Counted from the first letter of the stretch, positions 13,801 to 25,859 are shown. The stretch is 64,000 nt of DNA from Protula sp. h YS-2021 (GCA_949752745.1 OX457031.1:23170642-23234641), one strand, 5' to 3'. Notes: generated from the sequence alone by a model not told the origin. Translations and numbers: made by a program.

Positions 13801-16800
13801 TCTTTGTGTTTTTGCAGAGATGTAGGTTTTATAATGAAGATGCACATTCCTTGTTGTATATTTTTGTCACACAGGATCTTGCCTTTCATGCCTTCTTTAA
13901 ATGAATGATCACGTTTACAGGACTGGCTGTGTAAATTCCTCACTAGCGTTCTGCTCTACACGTTGGTCGCCAATACATTTTGGATGCTCGTAGAGGGACT
14001 TTTCCTACACAACCGCATTGCAGTTAGCGTGTTCCATACAGAGGCTCCCTTCAAGATATTCTACTTTATTGGTTGGTGTAAGTATGCTGTTCACACAATT
14101 CAACAACAGAAAAGGCAAATGTTGTCAACTTCAATGTTCAAAATAGTGTTCGGATTTTGATCTAATGTTCTGTATTTTCTAATTTATAATTTCAAACACC
14201 ACACCTCAGCTATTTCTATAAATAGTATCATGTCTGATTAATAACAAGGATTATGAGCAGCAACCATATAAATGGATTAAGTTACCATTCGTAACATCGG
14301 GGCTTACAAGTGCCATCATCTGCCATCAATTTAGTTGCTAAATCAGAATTTTTCTCAAACACAGCAAAATGTCATTACACAAGTGTCTGGAACGACATCC
14401 TATCACAATGTCATATCAGATAAATGACAAATGCACATAGCATATTATGATCAAGTTGAGCACACACTTTACCATTTTTATCATGAATGATTGACCTAAT
14501 TTCTTGATGATGGGCTTGATAATTGACGTAATGATGGGCTAACACCTGCCTTACGAGATACTTACCAACCTTTCCGGGTACATTTAACATGATGTAGAAC
14601 TAAAGATAAAGTTTTTTACACATCACTTGAGACAAGACAAAAATTTTGAATTTTTGTATTTGTTTTTAAAATGGTTACAGATGCACTGTAAGTTTCCTCA
14701 CATCGTCAGCAAAACACGACTTGAGAATATTGGATGCGTCTGTGTAGTTATTGCATTGCATCATCCCTAACTAGCTTTATTTCACCTCTTATTTATTCTA
14801 TTAAGAACGTTAAAATATAAATTATACTATCTCTTTAATATAAATTTTAGCACTTAGTGAAAAACTGCGGCCTATTTTAGAACGACTTAAAAGAAGACCG
14901 AATCCGCTTAAACGGCTCACCGTTGAACTACAGCGTTCGACATTTTTAATTCGTTTTCAAATGGGGTTGAATTTCTTTTATTTTATTTTATTTTAGTTAT
15001 TGATTACTGATTAATGTTGGGTAGTGTCACTATCGCAGTGTAGCTAAATTCATCCAAAACCGGAAGATCTGTAAAATTGAAATTTTCCATTTGTCTAAGG
15101 AACGTCCATTGTGGTACTCTGTAAACCAAACAGAAGGAAGGTGGCTTAGATTTTGTATTTTGCATAATAAATTTGTACCGCATACGGGCGATAGCTACTC
15201 AAATACACATAATCACAGATGGCCATGCTGTTATGTTTGGTTAATGGCTATTGCAGTGTGCGTGGCTTGCCATTGTAACATCAGAACAAATAATATTATC
15301 TGAGCGGCAGGGGGTTCCGCATATTGATGATTATATTTTCTAATTTCAGTCAGACAGTTAGAACATAGGTAATACGTGTTTATATAACTTTGTGTTTGGA
15401 AATCCTGTTACAATTCTATCATTTGATTCGATTACATGAACACTGCATTGGTAATAGGAAAGTTCCTCCCGACAACTCTGCTTATAGCTGCTCGGAGGAT
15501 AATAGATCTGAATGAATTTTTATCAAATCAGGTGAATGTACCTGTTAATCGTAGATTTAAAGGGCGAGGTACGGTTAAAGTTTCAAGAGTGATGCTTCAG
15601 AGATTATTAAGGATTATATTACTGGATTTTTCGATTTTTTAGCAGCAATCTTTTAGAATTAAGCAGTTAATAGCAAAATCTTTTCTACCTTTTGGGGCTG
15701 CACGTTCTTACGCTTTTATGACGTAATACTCTGCGGGCCTGAGATGCTCTGTGCATGCATATTTTCCTTGCTAATGTGAACAATGTGGAAAGTTTTCTAA
15801 TGATAAACAAGTGATGGTGTTGCTAATATGGTATCTGCGCTGGCGTAAATTGTTGTAAGACGATTGAAATCAAGAATGACTACCATTGCAGATATAACGT
15901 TCAACTTTCGCTAACGGAATACGAAGTATATCAATTCATAGCAATGCTTAGTAAAGGATATGGCTATTTAGAGAGTTGAGGGTAAAAATGAGGGCAGCTT
16001 ATGAAAAAAACGTAATGTCGTCTTAATAGGTATTTTTTTGCATTGAGTTAGGAGCAGAAAGCTTCAATTATATCCATTTTTTCCTGAAGGCATAGGTTAA
16101 TTCACAAAACACAACAACGAGAGTTGCATTTTGATGGGGTGAGTGTATTTGTCGGATGCATTCTGTTACAAATTCCAGTTATTTTTTAAATATTGATATT
16201 CACTTTAATTAATCCAGACTAAAAAAACCAATCAAGTCAGAATAAACAACAAAACAATTTGTTAATATGAAGTTTTGATCATACGAGAATTTATAATCGT
16301 AAACTGTAAAAAGAACATTCCTTAAAACAGCAAAAGGTTTAAAGAGAAAAGTTTCAGTGAGTTCTGTTAAGTAATGTGCTATCCTTATTACAAATAACAA
16401 CACTCATTATAATTATTTATTTTTTTTTGTGTAATATAGACAGAGTGGAATTTTGTTCTAGTTAATTGAACAGAATAGCTGAGAAAATAATACTTCTTTT
16501 TAAACAAGTAGGTCAAATGACGTTAGGAAAGATACAAAGTTGATCTTCTCGTGCTTGTTATGGAGTTGTTTATTTCAACTTTAACCAGTATTAGGACTGA
16601 ATGTACCTCACAAAAATTCATGGTGGAGCAGTCCTTAAGAATATATTTGCAAATATATTAATGGCTGGCAATAGGTCTCACAGCTGTGAACAGTTTTCGT
16701 ATTACAACCCTTAACTTCAAACTGAAATACCCAAATATCGGCTTTGAAACGTGTAATATTCAGGAAATTCCCGATTCACTTTATTTTTATTTAAGCTCGA

Positions 16801-19800
16801 GGTAGTAGTGCGAATATTTTGTAATGATACATAAAATCGAAATAGGTATTTTTGTGTCACTTATAACTGTGCAAGTTATTGGGACGAAACTGATATTGTC
16901 TGCCAAAAAAAATCCATACCGGTGTTGTATAATATAAACAAATTATGCCCCATTTCCTTACGTCGCTATGGTAACAGCCATTAGCTAAAATGCTATTAGC
17001 TGAACATTTCCTTCCGCAGGTAAAACTCGGCGCTGACTTCGAAACTTTATAAGCGAGCATTGTTCAACCTCTCCTTAAACTTTTTAGTATTTAGTGTGGC
17101 GTAATCTGGTTATAGGGGTCTATATTGTAATATGTTACCTTTTATGACAAGTAATTAACAAAGTTATAAAATGAAATCATGATAAATAAAATCAAATGTT
17201 CATATCTATGTGTCTGTAGGCGAGACAGAACTATTTTTCAAAAAAGGACAAGTATAGCTTTATTTTAACTTTACACATGCAATATACATGAACATACAAT
17301 GTCTCTGACTTTATCTAACCATACATATTTTTCTGCATTGTACAATTTGTACCATTTTATATACCTCTTGAACAGGAAGAAGAGCCCAGCTACATGTATC
17401 CACTTATACGAGAGTTCACTCTTCCTACTTCACTTGTTCTGAACAGTATAAAGCAATTGCATCTCTGCGATATTAGTAAAAATATAACTAGCATTAACCA
17501 TGAGACTATTAACCAGTAATTCACAGTAGTTTTCGCTGAAATACTAATTTCTTTGTTGAAAGAATTTACATTTTCACAATTTTACTTAACTTTTCACATT
17601 TCATTTTTTTGCACAATTTACAGAAACACTTTTAAATTATCTTCTAATCTTTTAAAACTATTTACTCAGGATTTCATGTTATTAAAAGAAACAAATGTGA
17701 TTTTCGGTCCTCATCTATAATTGTAATAATACCGATTGAGCGTACAGCGGCAGCACTAGGTAATGGCTAGTGAGTGTTGTTTGATTTCATTGTAAAATGT
17801 GGATATATTAGTATCAGATTACTCATGTTCTTCTAATTACCGTTGTATGACGTCATTGCAATATGTCATAAGCATTGCACCAATGTATTAATAGTCTCTC
17901 GAAGCATCACATGATACCAATACAGAACCTAATACGTATTTATGACATAATAACAGTCTCTAAAAAGCTTTATGTGACACATTAAAGTTTCATGCAAGTG
18001 TTTTCTTGTGTATCATAGCAACGCAATAGCTAGTGAGTTTTTGTTTGACTTCTGTTTGACGTTGATGTTACTTAAGACATCGAAGCTTTCGAATAATTTC
18101 AATATACATGCTTTGTATATGAAACAGGCTAACCTATATAACTGTTTCAGAATATGTTATAAAACATACTGCTAACTCTATGGCGGTTACAGTTGCCTGT
18201 TCTGGGTTTTAGTTTTGCCTGCAGTTGTGATAGCGATATGGGTGGGCTGCCAGGAAGTGAACAATAATAACCAGTGCTGGGCTCACTGGTACGACTCGCA
18301 TTGTACGTGGATAGTTGCCGTGCCTATCATCGTATCCCTGCTGGTACGTAATAGCAAGAACAGGCATATACGGAGAGCTAATGCAGACATATACCGAGAA
18401 AATAGCACCGCCTATAATAACTGTACCTTTTTCTAAGTTTGTCCTACGTGTGATAGAACCTGATTTACGGATTCGAGCCGTATTTACCTCTAAACACACA
18501 CAAGTACTTTAGTAGAAACTACACACGGAAATATTTGTATATACGCATAGAACGTTCGTACGTAAAATTGAATGTAGGTTAAAGTTCATCCTTCAACAAC
18601 TAGCTCATTTGGAATTATTAAAAATCTTGGTAATTCTTCTTGGATTTCCTCTTCCCTAGAGTACTCGAAGTTGTGTTAATGGAAGGTGTCTTTGGACAAA
18701 GCAACTGCCGTCTCTTGGTTAAAGGCGGGGGTGGACGGGGTGAATATTCAATCTGTGACTTTCAACAGATCCATGTTGAATGATGCAGAAAGTTAATAAA
18801 TGGCCTGAGAGATGCCCATTTTGCCCCTTCTTTAAATTAATGCGTGTCGAATGCAGCATATTGAGCCATTGGGTTTACTTGCGTTCAAAGCATAAAATTT
18901 CGTACCTGAAATGTGTTGATCCAAATAAAGGCTTTATAAATGGAAGCATTATGATCACATTTATCAGTACTACTTTTTGTAATTTTCGAGTAAAGTGTAT
19001 CAAAGAAGAAGTAACCTGAATTGGTCGATAATATCAAATAGATGCACCACAAAAGAAAGATACTCAATTCTACTTATTATGAAATGAAAACAAAAACCAC
19101 AGAAAGAGATGATAAAGAGCGTAAACTATGATCGATTACAGAGAAAGAAAGCGTAAAGCCATTTTTAAATAAAAGCAACCATGTGTGAATATTTAGACTG
19201 CTTTGTCTGTGTCTCTCTTGCTCGCCGCTTATCAAATGATAATGTCGTGGAGTCATATGACACAGAATTCTGTATATAATTTTCCTAATTGATATTTGCG
19301 TCACAGTAATTAAACGATTTTGTGTGTAATGTAGTAATAAGTAATTTTAGAGTTTCAAAATAAGCAGTATAGTGCTTACCTTTATGCGTAATCTTAGAAG
19401 AACGTTAGCTATAAAGAAAACTGCAAAAAGTCGGTTGCTTCTTGGAGGTAATAAACCACACACGGCGTCTTTTATTACCATAATGATTAGTGACAGCAAG
19501 ACGGGCATTGTTCAGATGTTTCTCATTTCCCATTACTGTATTGAATAGGTTTCACAAAACATGAACGAGTACTCAAAACAGCTCAAACACAAAAATTCAA
19601 ACTGCGTTTTATGTCAGTGTCTATAATTTTTGCCGATTATCACGTGATAATGCCACGTAAACGGCATAAGTGATTTTTACTAAAGGCATAAGTGAATCTT
19701 CCCTGAAGTAATTTCGAGTCGCGATACATTGATACTTACAAAATTAAACGCCCCGTTTGAAATCTCGTTTTTACTCATGTCAATTGCGAAAAGAATTTGA

Positions 19801-20239
19801 TACGGTATGGCTTGTGATAATTCAAAATAATCATTAGCATTTCAAATCACAATTACTTGGGCCAATATTCTGTTACTTGTAGCTGAATGCTGTATTCCTC
19901 GTCAATATTATACGTATCCTGATCCAGAGACTCCGCGCCAATAACGCAATGGAGATTGATCAAATCAGCAGGTAACATCGCTCCTATTTTACACACTTGA
20001 ACATATTTGAAACGACATAATGAAACATAACGAAAGAGTAATTGGCAACTTTACGAATATCTATGAATAAAAAACGACGCTTTAAAGATATTGTGGCACA
20101 TTTTGTCTAGATTAGCTATCAAGCAATTTCAGATATTGTAATTAACGTGCCTTGTACATTTCTGGATAAAACGACTCAAGTAATATAAATAAACCTGAGA
20201 TTAAGAATGACATCAAATGCTCAAAATTTAAGACTTAAT

Positions 20240-20333
<94 letters not shown>

Positions 20334-23300
20334 AAAAGCAGTCAAAGCCACAGCTGTACTGTTTCCACTACTTGGCCTCACTAACATCATCTTCGTGGTG
20401 AGTCCTGACGATGGGGGCCAGGCAGAGACTGCGTACAGGATTGTGAACGCAGTGCTCCAGTCCTCACAGGTAGCACTTTGTCTTTGAATGATGGTTAACG
20501 TAAAGCTCCATTCATCACAAGTGATAATTACACTTGGGGATTTGCCAAAATCCCCTAGTGTATTGAACTTGTACGGAAATTTTAGCCGCAGTTGTGGCAT
20601 GTTTTTTCTCGTTTTTTGAGTTCGTCCATGGAACTAGTCAAGGGCCATTTGGGCTAGAAAGATGAAATTTGGATATGATAAACTTCAATATGTCTAATTG
20701 ATCATCCTATATTTCTTTTTTAAAAATTCGCTTAATATTTTAATAAAAAAACCGACAAAACAAACTTGCGAAACAGGCCGCAAGAAGCTGAGAGCAGTAG
20801 CATATCAACCGGAGAGGGGGGCTGGGCGATCCATCTAACCTCCGGTCCCCTTACACACAAAAAATTAAAAAAACTGCTTAACTGGTACTAGACTCGAATC
20901 TAAAAATACACTAACAATAGGTTGGAACTCTCCCATTGCTCGATAAGATTCTTGCATCCGTCCCTCCATGAGTGCTAGCGATAGCACGTGCCAAATTTGG
21001 CTTTCAACTTGTTTATATTGGTATGATATCAGCCTCGGTATATTACTCTCCCAACTATCAATGAAAGCCATCACGGCATGCGTGTACAAGTTTAAGTTGG
21101 CTGCAGCGTAAGAGTGATGAAATTTGGCTCACTGATAGAGGGTGATTATACCAAGTGAAATCCGTATTTTTAAACCAAGACCTTAGAGAACGATTGACAT
21201 CCTCGGCCAAAGTCAATGTCAAAAACCGGAAGTTGACCATTCACGATATGTATGGAATTCTTGGTGATCTTGACCTCTTAAGACATGGTCAAAGTCAAAA
21301 ACCAGAAGTGGGCCATTATCGCGAAAAGTGTTGGAGCAATTCTGGGCTTATTTTTGACCCGTTGGACCTAAAAGACGATATGTATGAGGTTAAATAAAGA
21401 GTTCAGAATCGTATGCTTTTTGCAATTTTCGCTACTCGGTAGCGAAAACGGTTTAGTTTGTGTATGAATCATCTTTAAAACAGTACTCCAATGTTAACGT
21501 GAAACGTTGTGCGTGCGCATAATCACACGGACACTGCTGTGATCCTCATATGTAATTTTGAGCTTGTACAGATTCGTGTACGGGGTGTGGAAGTACGGAC
21601 TTCTGGATGATGATATAATTGGCGTGTAGACAGTCCACTATCGTCAAATGCTTTGTTTGCTGCTTAGCTCTATATAATACGTTTTCACAAAGATATTGCT
21701 CAGATTCTCAATTGTGCTTTTGTTATGTTATATTAAGCGCAAAATAAATAAATTAAAACAGAAAACATATTTCTCTGGATTGTGTTTTTTGCAAGAGGAT
21801 AGTAAGTGCTGAAACGTTGTACAATCCGTAGCTTCTAAGCTGCTTAACTATGTTTTGAATTGATGGTATAAAACAAAGAAAACGCCGATAAACAGATCAC
21901 GGTACAAAATACATAACACATGTAATTCCCCGGGAATGATAAATATTCCGAGAGCTGTTACTGTACTAGGTATCAATGTTCTTTATAAAATATCACAAGG
22001 ACATTGATGCGATAACAAAACCTTAACTGCAAGGATGATTTCGTCATCAGTTGTTTTTTGTCAGATGAAGTAAAAGCTTTTAGTGTTAATGCTAGCTGTA
22101 AAATCTCCTGATGCACCTATTGGGCAACTGCGTCGAGAGAGAAATAACGTTGAGCTGAATAAACAAACTTTTTTATTTGAGAAATAGTTTTTCAAACTCA
22201 TACGGTGGTAGACAACTAAATTTCATTTACGAAATTAGTTATTTGTTTATTTGACATGTCTTTGTACCATTGACTGTGATTTAGAATTGACGAAATCTGA
22301 GAATTTTTTTAAAATTAGCTCGATGTTTCTTTCTATCTGCTTTCTCCATGTTGTCCAGCAAACTGGACGCAATTCGACAAAACGGAATCAAATATATCAT
22401 TTATATTTTATTTGTTTTATTTGGATTTGAAGTGCGTGTAAATTATAAAAGAATCAGAATGATATATTGCCGGTGCAAGCATTTATTATGACATCCGTGG
22501 TTCTACTATAGCTAGAAAAAATGTTGGATGCTGGAAGTCTTGCAAAGTATTCTTGAATTCTTGTATTCCTATTCTTTTTAGCTTAATTTGTAACTGGTAT
22601 CCTTAGGTACAATTAGTATTCAAAAGTACAGGGATAACTGGTCTTGTCCCTTTCTGCAGTGATAAGTTTCATTTGTAAATCATGTGTTCCTCAGAGAAGA
22701 CGTCAAAGAAAAGTTATCTGATATCACCTTATCAACACCGGTTCATGCACACTGTCAACTCATTGGTACAAATGGGAATGAAACAAATAGAATTTACTAC
22801 CTTGCTTTTAACGAACAGCTATATTGTAATCAATGTAAATTTTTATTTGCTTTTTTTAAAGAATGTTTTGTCTAGATGATTAAGGAGCAACGTTTATTGA
22901 AGAAAATGCACGAAATGAAAAGTTAACGTTAAGTGTCCCTTTCTCGTCTTACCACTTTTTACGTTGTTCCATACTTTTACCTTGGTAACGTTTAGACAAC
23001 ATCGCCTGGGATTTTGGAAAGCTTTATTGAAGTGGTGATTTTGTCAAAGCTGGACATCCAGTTTTTATGATTTGCTATCACTATGATATGCTAGAGTTCA
23101 GAGAGAGGTTGTGTTAAATGTAAATGTTGGTTTTAGGAACAACCCTATTTGTGAGCTTTTTTATTTTAAAGCTATTTAGTTGTATTTTTGCTCAAGTTTG
23201 TAATTTTTGTTTGATATATCTAAAGCATAAGATAAAGATAATGCATACATTTTGGCACCTTCGCCGACTTACTTTGCCATGTCTTCTTGGAGATAGAAAC

Positions 23301-25746
23301 ATATAAAATCGATGTTAACACCGGTTTTGTTTTGTTTTTTTTTTTTTGGGGGGGGGGGGGGTTGCAGGGTAAGCGTTAGAAATGACGATATGCTGTTTCC
23401 ATTTTGGTGCGAAACGCCAAATTGCGGCTTTGTACGACTTGATAGAAAAGAGGTTAATCATTATTAGTTCTAAAAATACTTTTTGCAAGAGAAAATTGTA
23501 CTTGGTTCTTTACAATGACTTAGTTTGGAGAGAAGTTCAGCCATTGCAGCGGTTTATTTTTCCTCTGGCTGTTTTCGGATGTCTGAGATATACAGGTGCT
23601 TCCAGGAGTGATTTTCCTAAGTGACAGTGACACGCTTTGTGATAGACGCTAATGACATAAGCGACCACTAACAGAGTAATACACACAAAACATGATAGGA
23701 TATACGTGACGACTTTAGTGGCACATACACAGGGAATTCCTGATGCTTTGAAGAAAACTAAACAAAAGAATCACGTTTTCGTGATGCTGTGTTTACGTTC
23801 TTATAACGCAGTTAAGTGTGTGTGTCTGTCAGCCTGCTATTGCACCACCGTTGCATTAACAATTTACAATGTGAGATTTTCCCATGCTCTTTTTGATACA
23901 CGGTTTATTTTTGTGTTGTGATGTACTGAATAATGCACTTACAAATATATGTTAGTTATACTGCAAAGGTCATGCAAAAGCGTCTGTACTAACGTACACT
24001 ATCCAGCAACGGCATTTTACAATAATATAAGAAAAATGAAATCAAATTAATTTTATTGTGCGCTTTTGGAGATATAGTTACACTCAAACTTCAGTTTGGT
24101 CATGTAATTGTCTGTAAATAACACAACCCGTGTTATTCCATTTTTTTCAGTTTTCCGATTTTTTGTGTCTTCTTCTTCTTCTTCTCTGACACTATGGGCC
24201 CTAGGACCATGAAATTTGGGACTTATGAAGAGCTTGATCTGAACGTGTGCATGTCACTTTTTATTTTCGTCTTTGATTTCCTTTTCTTTGTTAAAAAGCC
24301 ATGTGAAAAGATTTGTTTTTGCAAGTAAATGCAGAGCATTTAACGCACATCACAGAACACACAGTTGCTTAGCTTTGTGCGAGCTCTCACTGCGTAAATA
24401 GGTAACACGGCGTATGCCTTCTCAGTCAATAAAACCTTAAGTCAACAAGAAACAAACACTACTCGGCTTATAAGACGTATTCGAGCTGTGTTGTTTGCAA
24501 TATATTATTCAAGAAATAACCCATTGAAGTAAGTATTTTTGCGTTTTAATTTTTGTCAAGTGTTTAACATTTCACTAGCAAAATGAGGTTCTAGTTGCAT
24601 CTGGACTGGTTTTGTAAAACATAGCAGGACATGGCATATTGCCTATTCAGAGCAACCGTTCTGAAGCAGGTCTTTATCAAATAAGAATGAAATCATTCCA
24701 ACAGTTCTATATTTTAGGTTAACGGATGTAACTGCAGACGGTTATAAAGTTCACACCATAAAAACTACTTCAAGATTATTGATTATTACAGTTGTTGCGA
24801 AATATTTATTACTGATTTGTTTTCATCGATTTCAGGGAATTTTTGTGACTGTTATTTACTGCTTCATGAACGCAGAGGTAATTCGTGCTTGCTTTAGTCA
24901 AATTATTCTCATTTTATATGGACCATTTCTATGTTATTTATAGGCTCTGAAATTCTTGTTAATGAATTTTGACGAAACTTCTCATAAAAAAGCAATCTAT
25001 TATGAAATACAACCTCCTCCATAAAGTTAATTCCGTAAAGTGATGTTATGCATTGCATATCAAAAGTGAAATATGTAAATTGATATGCACTGGTCGGAGG
25101 AGCACACAAAATATCTGGCCTTTGCATTTGCTACTGATGCTACCACTTTAGTTGCAGCTGATTAGTTGTTGATTTTATTACTTTAGATACAGTAAGCTAT
25201 TTATTACTTATTTATTAGTATTAACTACTCTAGGTACAGTTAAGTGTTTAATGATTTAAATACTCTAGGTACAGTTGGCTATATGTTGATTTAATAACTC
25301 CAGGTACAATTAGCTATTCGTAAAAAGTGGATGCGTTATCAGGCGCTAAGGACAGGTCGTGGTGGACACATCAGGCACTCGTACAGAACATCATCCATGC
25401 GATTCTCTGCCTCTGAGGTATTCCCTTTTTATTTATAGTTTTTTGAGCGTTCAGTGTCGTCTTTGAACTAAAATGTTTACTCTGAATAATTTTATGCTTT
25501 ATGTTCTCATAGTATGTGATAGTGTGATTGAATTTAAAAGTGCTTTAATATTTTTGACATCCAGAATGACAAACGCTGAGCTCAAAATTTATATTTAACT
25601 ATGTTAATGTATGCTTATTTTAGTTATTCAATCTGTTTCATTTTTTTCAGACAAATGGAACAACTAATAGGGGATCTCTTTTCAATAAAAACAAACTGAA
25701 TAGCAAGGAATATAACCAAAAAATATTCACTTCAACAATGCTTTGA
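7751..25746 (+). CDS. Class B (secretin family) GPCR, CRF/DH44 receptor-like, 3' nine exons (gene span)
   Basis: Nine exons (7751-7869, 8558-8684, 13921-14077, 18213-18343, 19883-19971, 20334-20469, 24836-24877, 25304-25417, 25651-25746) join without a phase conflict into 336 residues plus stop, from just before TM1 to the C terminus. Every intron is GT-AG. Motifs seen are those of family B receptors: CTRISIHK before TM2, LCK at the start of TM3, FWMLVEGLFLH in TM3, FIGW in TM4, the ECL2 cysteine in QCW, RILIQRLRANN after TM5, RKAVKATAVLFPLLG in TM6 and QGIFVTVIYCFMNAEV in TM7. TM6 and TM7 resemble CRF and insect DH44 receptors most, from memory of those families. Such receptors sit in the plasma membrane, bind neuropeptides and mainly signal through Gs and cAMP. 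The N-terminal hormone-binding domain is not in the window as far as I can see. PDF-, calcitonin- or PTH-type receptors are less likely alternatives. Confidence 0.85.
8558..8684 (+). CDS. GPCR exon, intracellular loop 1 and TM2
   Basis: Acceptor tactcag, donor GTAAGT. It encodes TLQCTRISIHKSLVISFIIR and a following extracellular segment. The R-C-T-R-x-x-I-H pattern is the conserved loop 1/TM2 signature of class B receptors. It ends on a codon boundary (CTG). Confidence 0.88.
10315..10760 (+). repeat. Interspersed repeat, copy A
   Basis: This stretch, from 'ctagaacctcatttcgct' to about 'aaaaaaagatac', recurs in reverse complement at about 24150-24600 with scattered mismatches and small indels. 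Shared landmarks include 'cttataagccgagtagtgttt' (approximate), 'gccgtgttat' and 'gagctcgcacaaagctaagcaa'-like sequence. No coding capacity is clear. The family is not one I can name. Confidence 0.7.
12089..12714. mobile_element. Non-autonomous TIR DNA transposon (MITE-like)
   Basis: The left end cccagcaaacaaccgacgtc and the reverse complement of the right end, cccagcaaacaatccgacg, match except for one inserted base. The 626-bp interior is rich in GACGTC and CCGACGTC motifs, arranged partly as inverted and direct copies ('cccgacgtcgattccaattt' and a near-copy about 75 bases later). It has no transposase ORF. I could not identify a clear target-site duplication. It sits in the intron between the TM2 and TM3 exons of the GPCR. 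Confidence 0.75.
13921..14077 (+). CDS. GPCR exon, TM3 to start of TM4
   Basis: Acceptor gtttacag, donor GTAAGT. It encodes DWLCKFLTSVLLYTLVANTF, then WMLVEGLFLHNRIAVSVFHT and ends FIGW plus one base. The cysteine at the top of TM3 pairs with the ECL2 cysteine in class B receptors, and E-G-L-F-L-H is the TM3 family motif. Confidence 0.9.
14078..18212 (+). other. GPCR intron (4.1 kb), nothing recognised
   Basis: AT-rich, with no exon, transposon end or long repeat that I can support. Short open frames at about 15091-15303 and 15436-15642 show no domain, no splice context and no likeness to a known family, and I treat them as chance. Confidence 0.55.
18213..18343 (+). CDS. GPCR exon, TM4, ECL2 and start of TM5
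   Basis: Acceptor gggttttag, donor GTACGT. It encodes FLPAVVIAIWVGCQEVNNNN, then QCWAHWYDSHCTWIVAVPII and VSLL. QCW carries the conserved ECL2 cysteine. The incoming phase (one base from the previous exon) produces Phe after FIGW where most family members have Gly, a small deviation from the common G-W-G-x-P pattern. Confidence 0.88.
18344..19882 (+). other. GPCR intron (1.5 kb), nothing recognised
   Basis: No exon or mobile-element signature seen. The stretch 18640-19000 has several overlapping short open frames on both strands without supporting features. Confidence 0.5.
19883..19971 (+). CDS. GPCR exon, TM5 end and intracellular loop 3
   Basis: Acceptor ttacttgtag, donor GTAACA. It encodes LNAVFLVNIIRILIQRLRAN then NAMEIDQIS and two bases of an Arg codon. 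N-I-I-R-I-L and the basic R-L-R-A-N loop are typical of class B receptors and contact G proteins. Confidence 0.88.
20244..20328. repeat. (TA)n microsatellite
   Basis: About 42 TA units without visible interruption, ending five bases before a splice acceptor AG of the GPCR. Confidence 0.95.
20334..20469 (+). CDS. GPCR exon, TM6 and ECL3
   Basis: The acceptor is tatattatag, directly preceded by the TA microsatellite, so it has no ordinary polypyrimidine tract. The donor is GTAGCA. It encodes RKAVKATAVLFPLLGLTNII and ends NAVLQSSQ. The K-A-V-K-A-T-x-V-L-x-P-L-L-G block is the strongest sign of kinship with CRF and DH44 receptors. Confidence 0.9.
20640..21470. repeat. Dispersed repeat related to 480-960, copy 2
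   Basis: Shares the phrases 'tgaaatttgg', 'aaaccggaagttgac'/'aaaccagaagtgggc', 'gacccgttggacctaaaaga' and 'gcgaaaacggttagttt' with the 480-960 repeat, and also has an internal tandem pattern of roughly 100-120 bp. It is non-coding as far as I can tell, although one frame stays open at 21155-21397. Confidence 0.45.
24150..24600 (-). repeat. Interspersed repeat, copy B (inverted relative to copy A)
   Basis: Reverse-complement match of 10315-10760. The end 'aaaatgaggttctag' at 24583-24597 corresponds to the start of copy A. It lies in the intron between the TM6 and TM7 exons. Confidence 0.7.
24836..24877 (+). CDS. GPCR exon, 42-bp TM7 micro-exon
   Basis: Acceptor gatttcag, donor GTAATT. Exactly 14 codons: GIFVTVIYCFMNAE. 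A 42-bp exon coding the second half of TM7 is a long-conserved feature of class B receptor genes, and its presence supports the gene assignment. Confidence 0.92.
25304..25417 (+). CDS. GPCR exon, helix 8 and proximal C-terminal tail
   Basis: Acceptor aactccag, donor GTATTC. It encodes 38 codons beginning VQLAIRKKWMRYQALRTGRG. V-Q-x-x-I-R-K-K-W is the class B helix 8 motif after TM7. The rest is Arg/Ser-rich cytoplasmic tail. Confidence 0.88.
25651..25746 (+). CDS. GPCR terminal exon
   Basis: Acceptor tttttcag after a T-rich tract. It encodes 31 residues, rich in Asn, Lys, Ser and Thr, then TGA at 25744-25746. The phase fits the previous exon. Low complexity and lack of family conservation are normal for the distal tail, so this exon is less certain than the others. 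Confidence 0.7.
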   Translation, partial: TNGTTNRGSLFNKNKLNSKEYNQKIFTSTML

Positions 25747-25859
25747 TTTGTTAGAGACGATTTATAAACAAGAGTTATGGGACAGTTCCCAACAAATGTG
25801 TATGATATTGTGAACACTGGTAGTGTAAACATGACAAGATGGAAAACAGCCTGTTATTC

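Larger units (their letters stand above)
8685..13920 (+). other. GPCR intron (5.2 kb) with repeats
   Basis: No exon seen. The intron holds one copy of an interspersed repeat (about 10315-10760), a poly-G tract near 11232-11245 and the TIR element at 12089-12714. The rest is AT-rich sequence with no signal I can name. Confidence 0.6.
20470..24835 (+). other. GPCR intron (4.4 kb) with repeats
   Basis: Contains the second AGGTCA-type repeat (about 20640-21470), a T-run/G-run junction near 23335-23360 and copy B of the interspersed repeat (about 24150-24600). Short open frames at 22682-22879 and 23382-23624 have no recognisable domain. No further exon is needed because the flanking exons join in phase. 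Confidence 0.6.
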
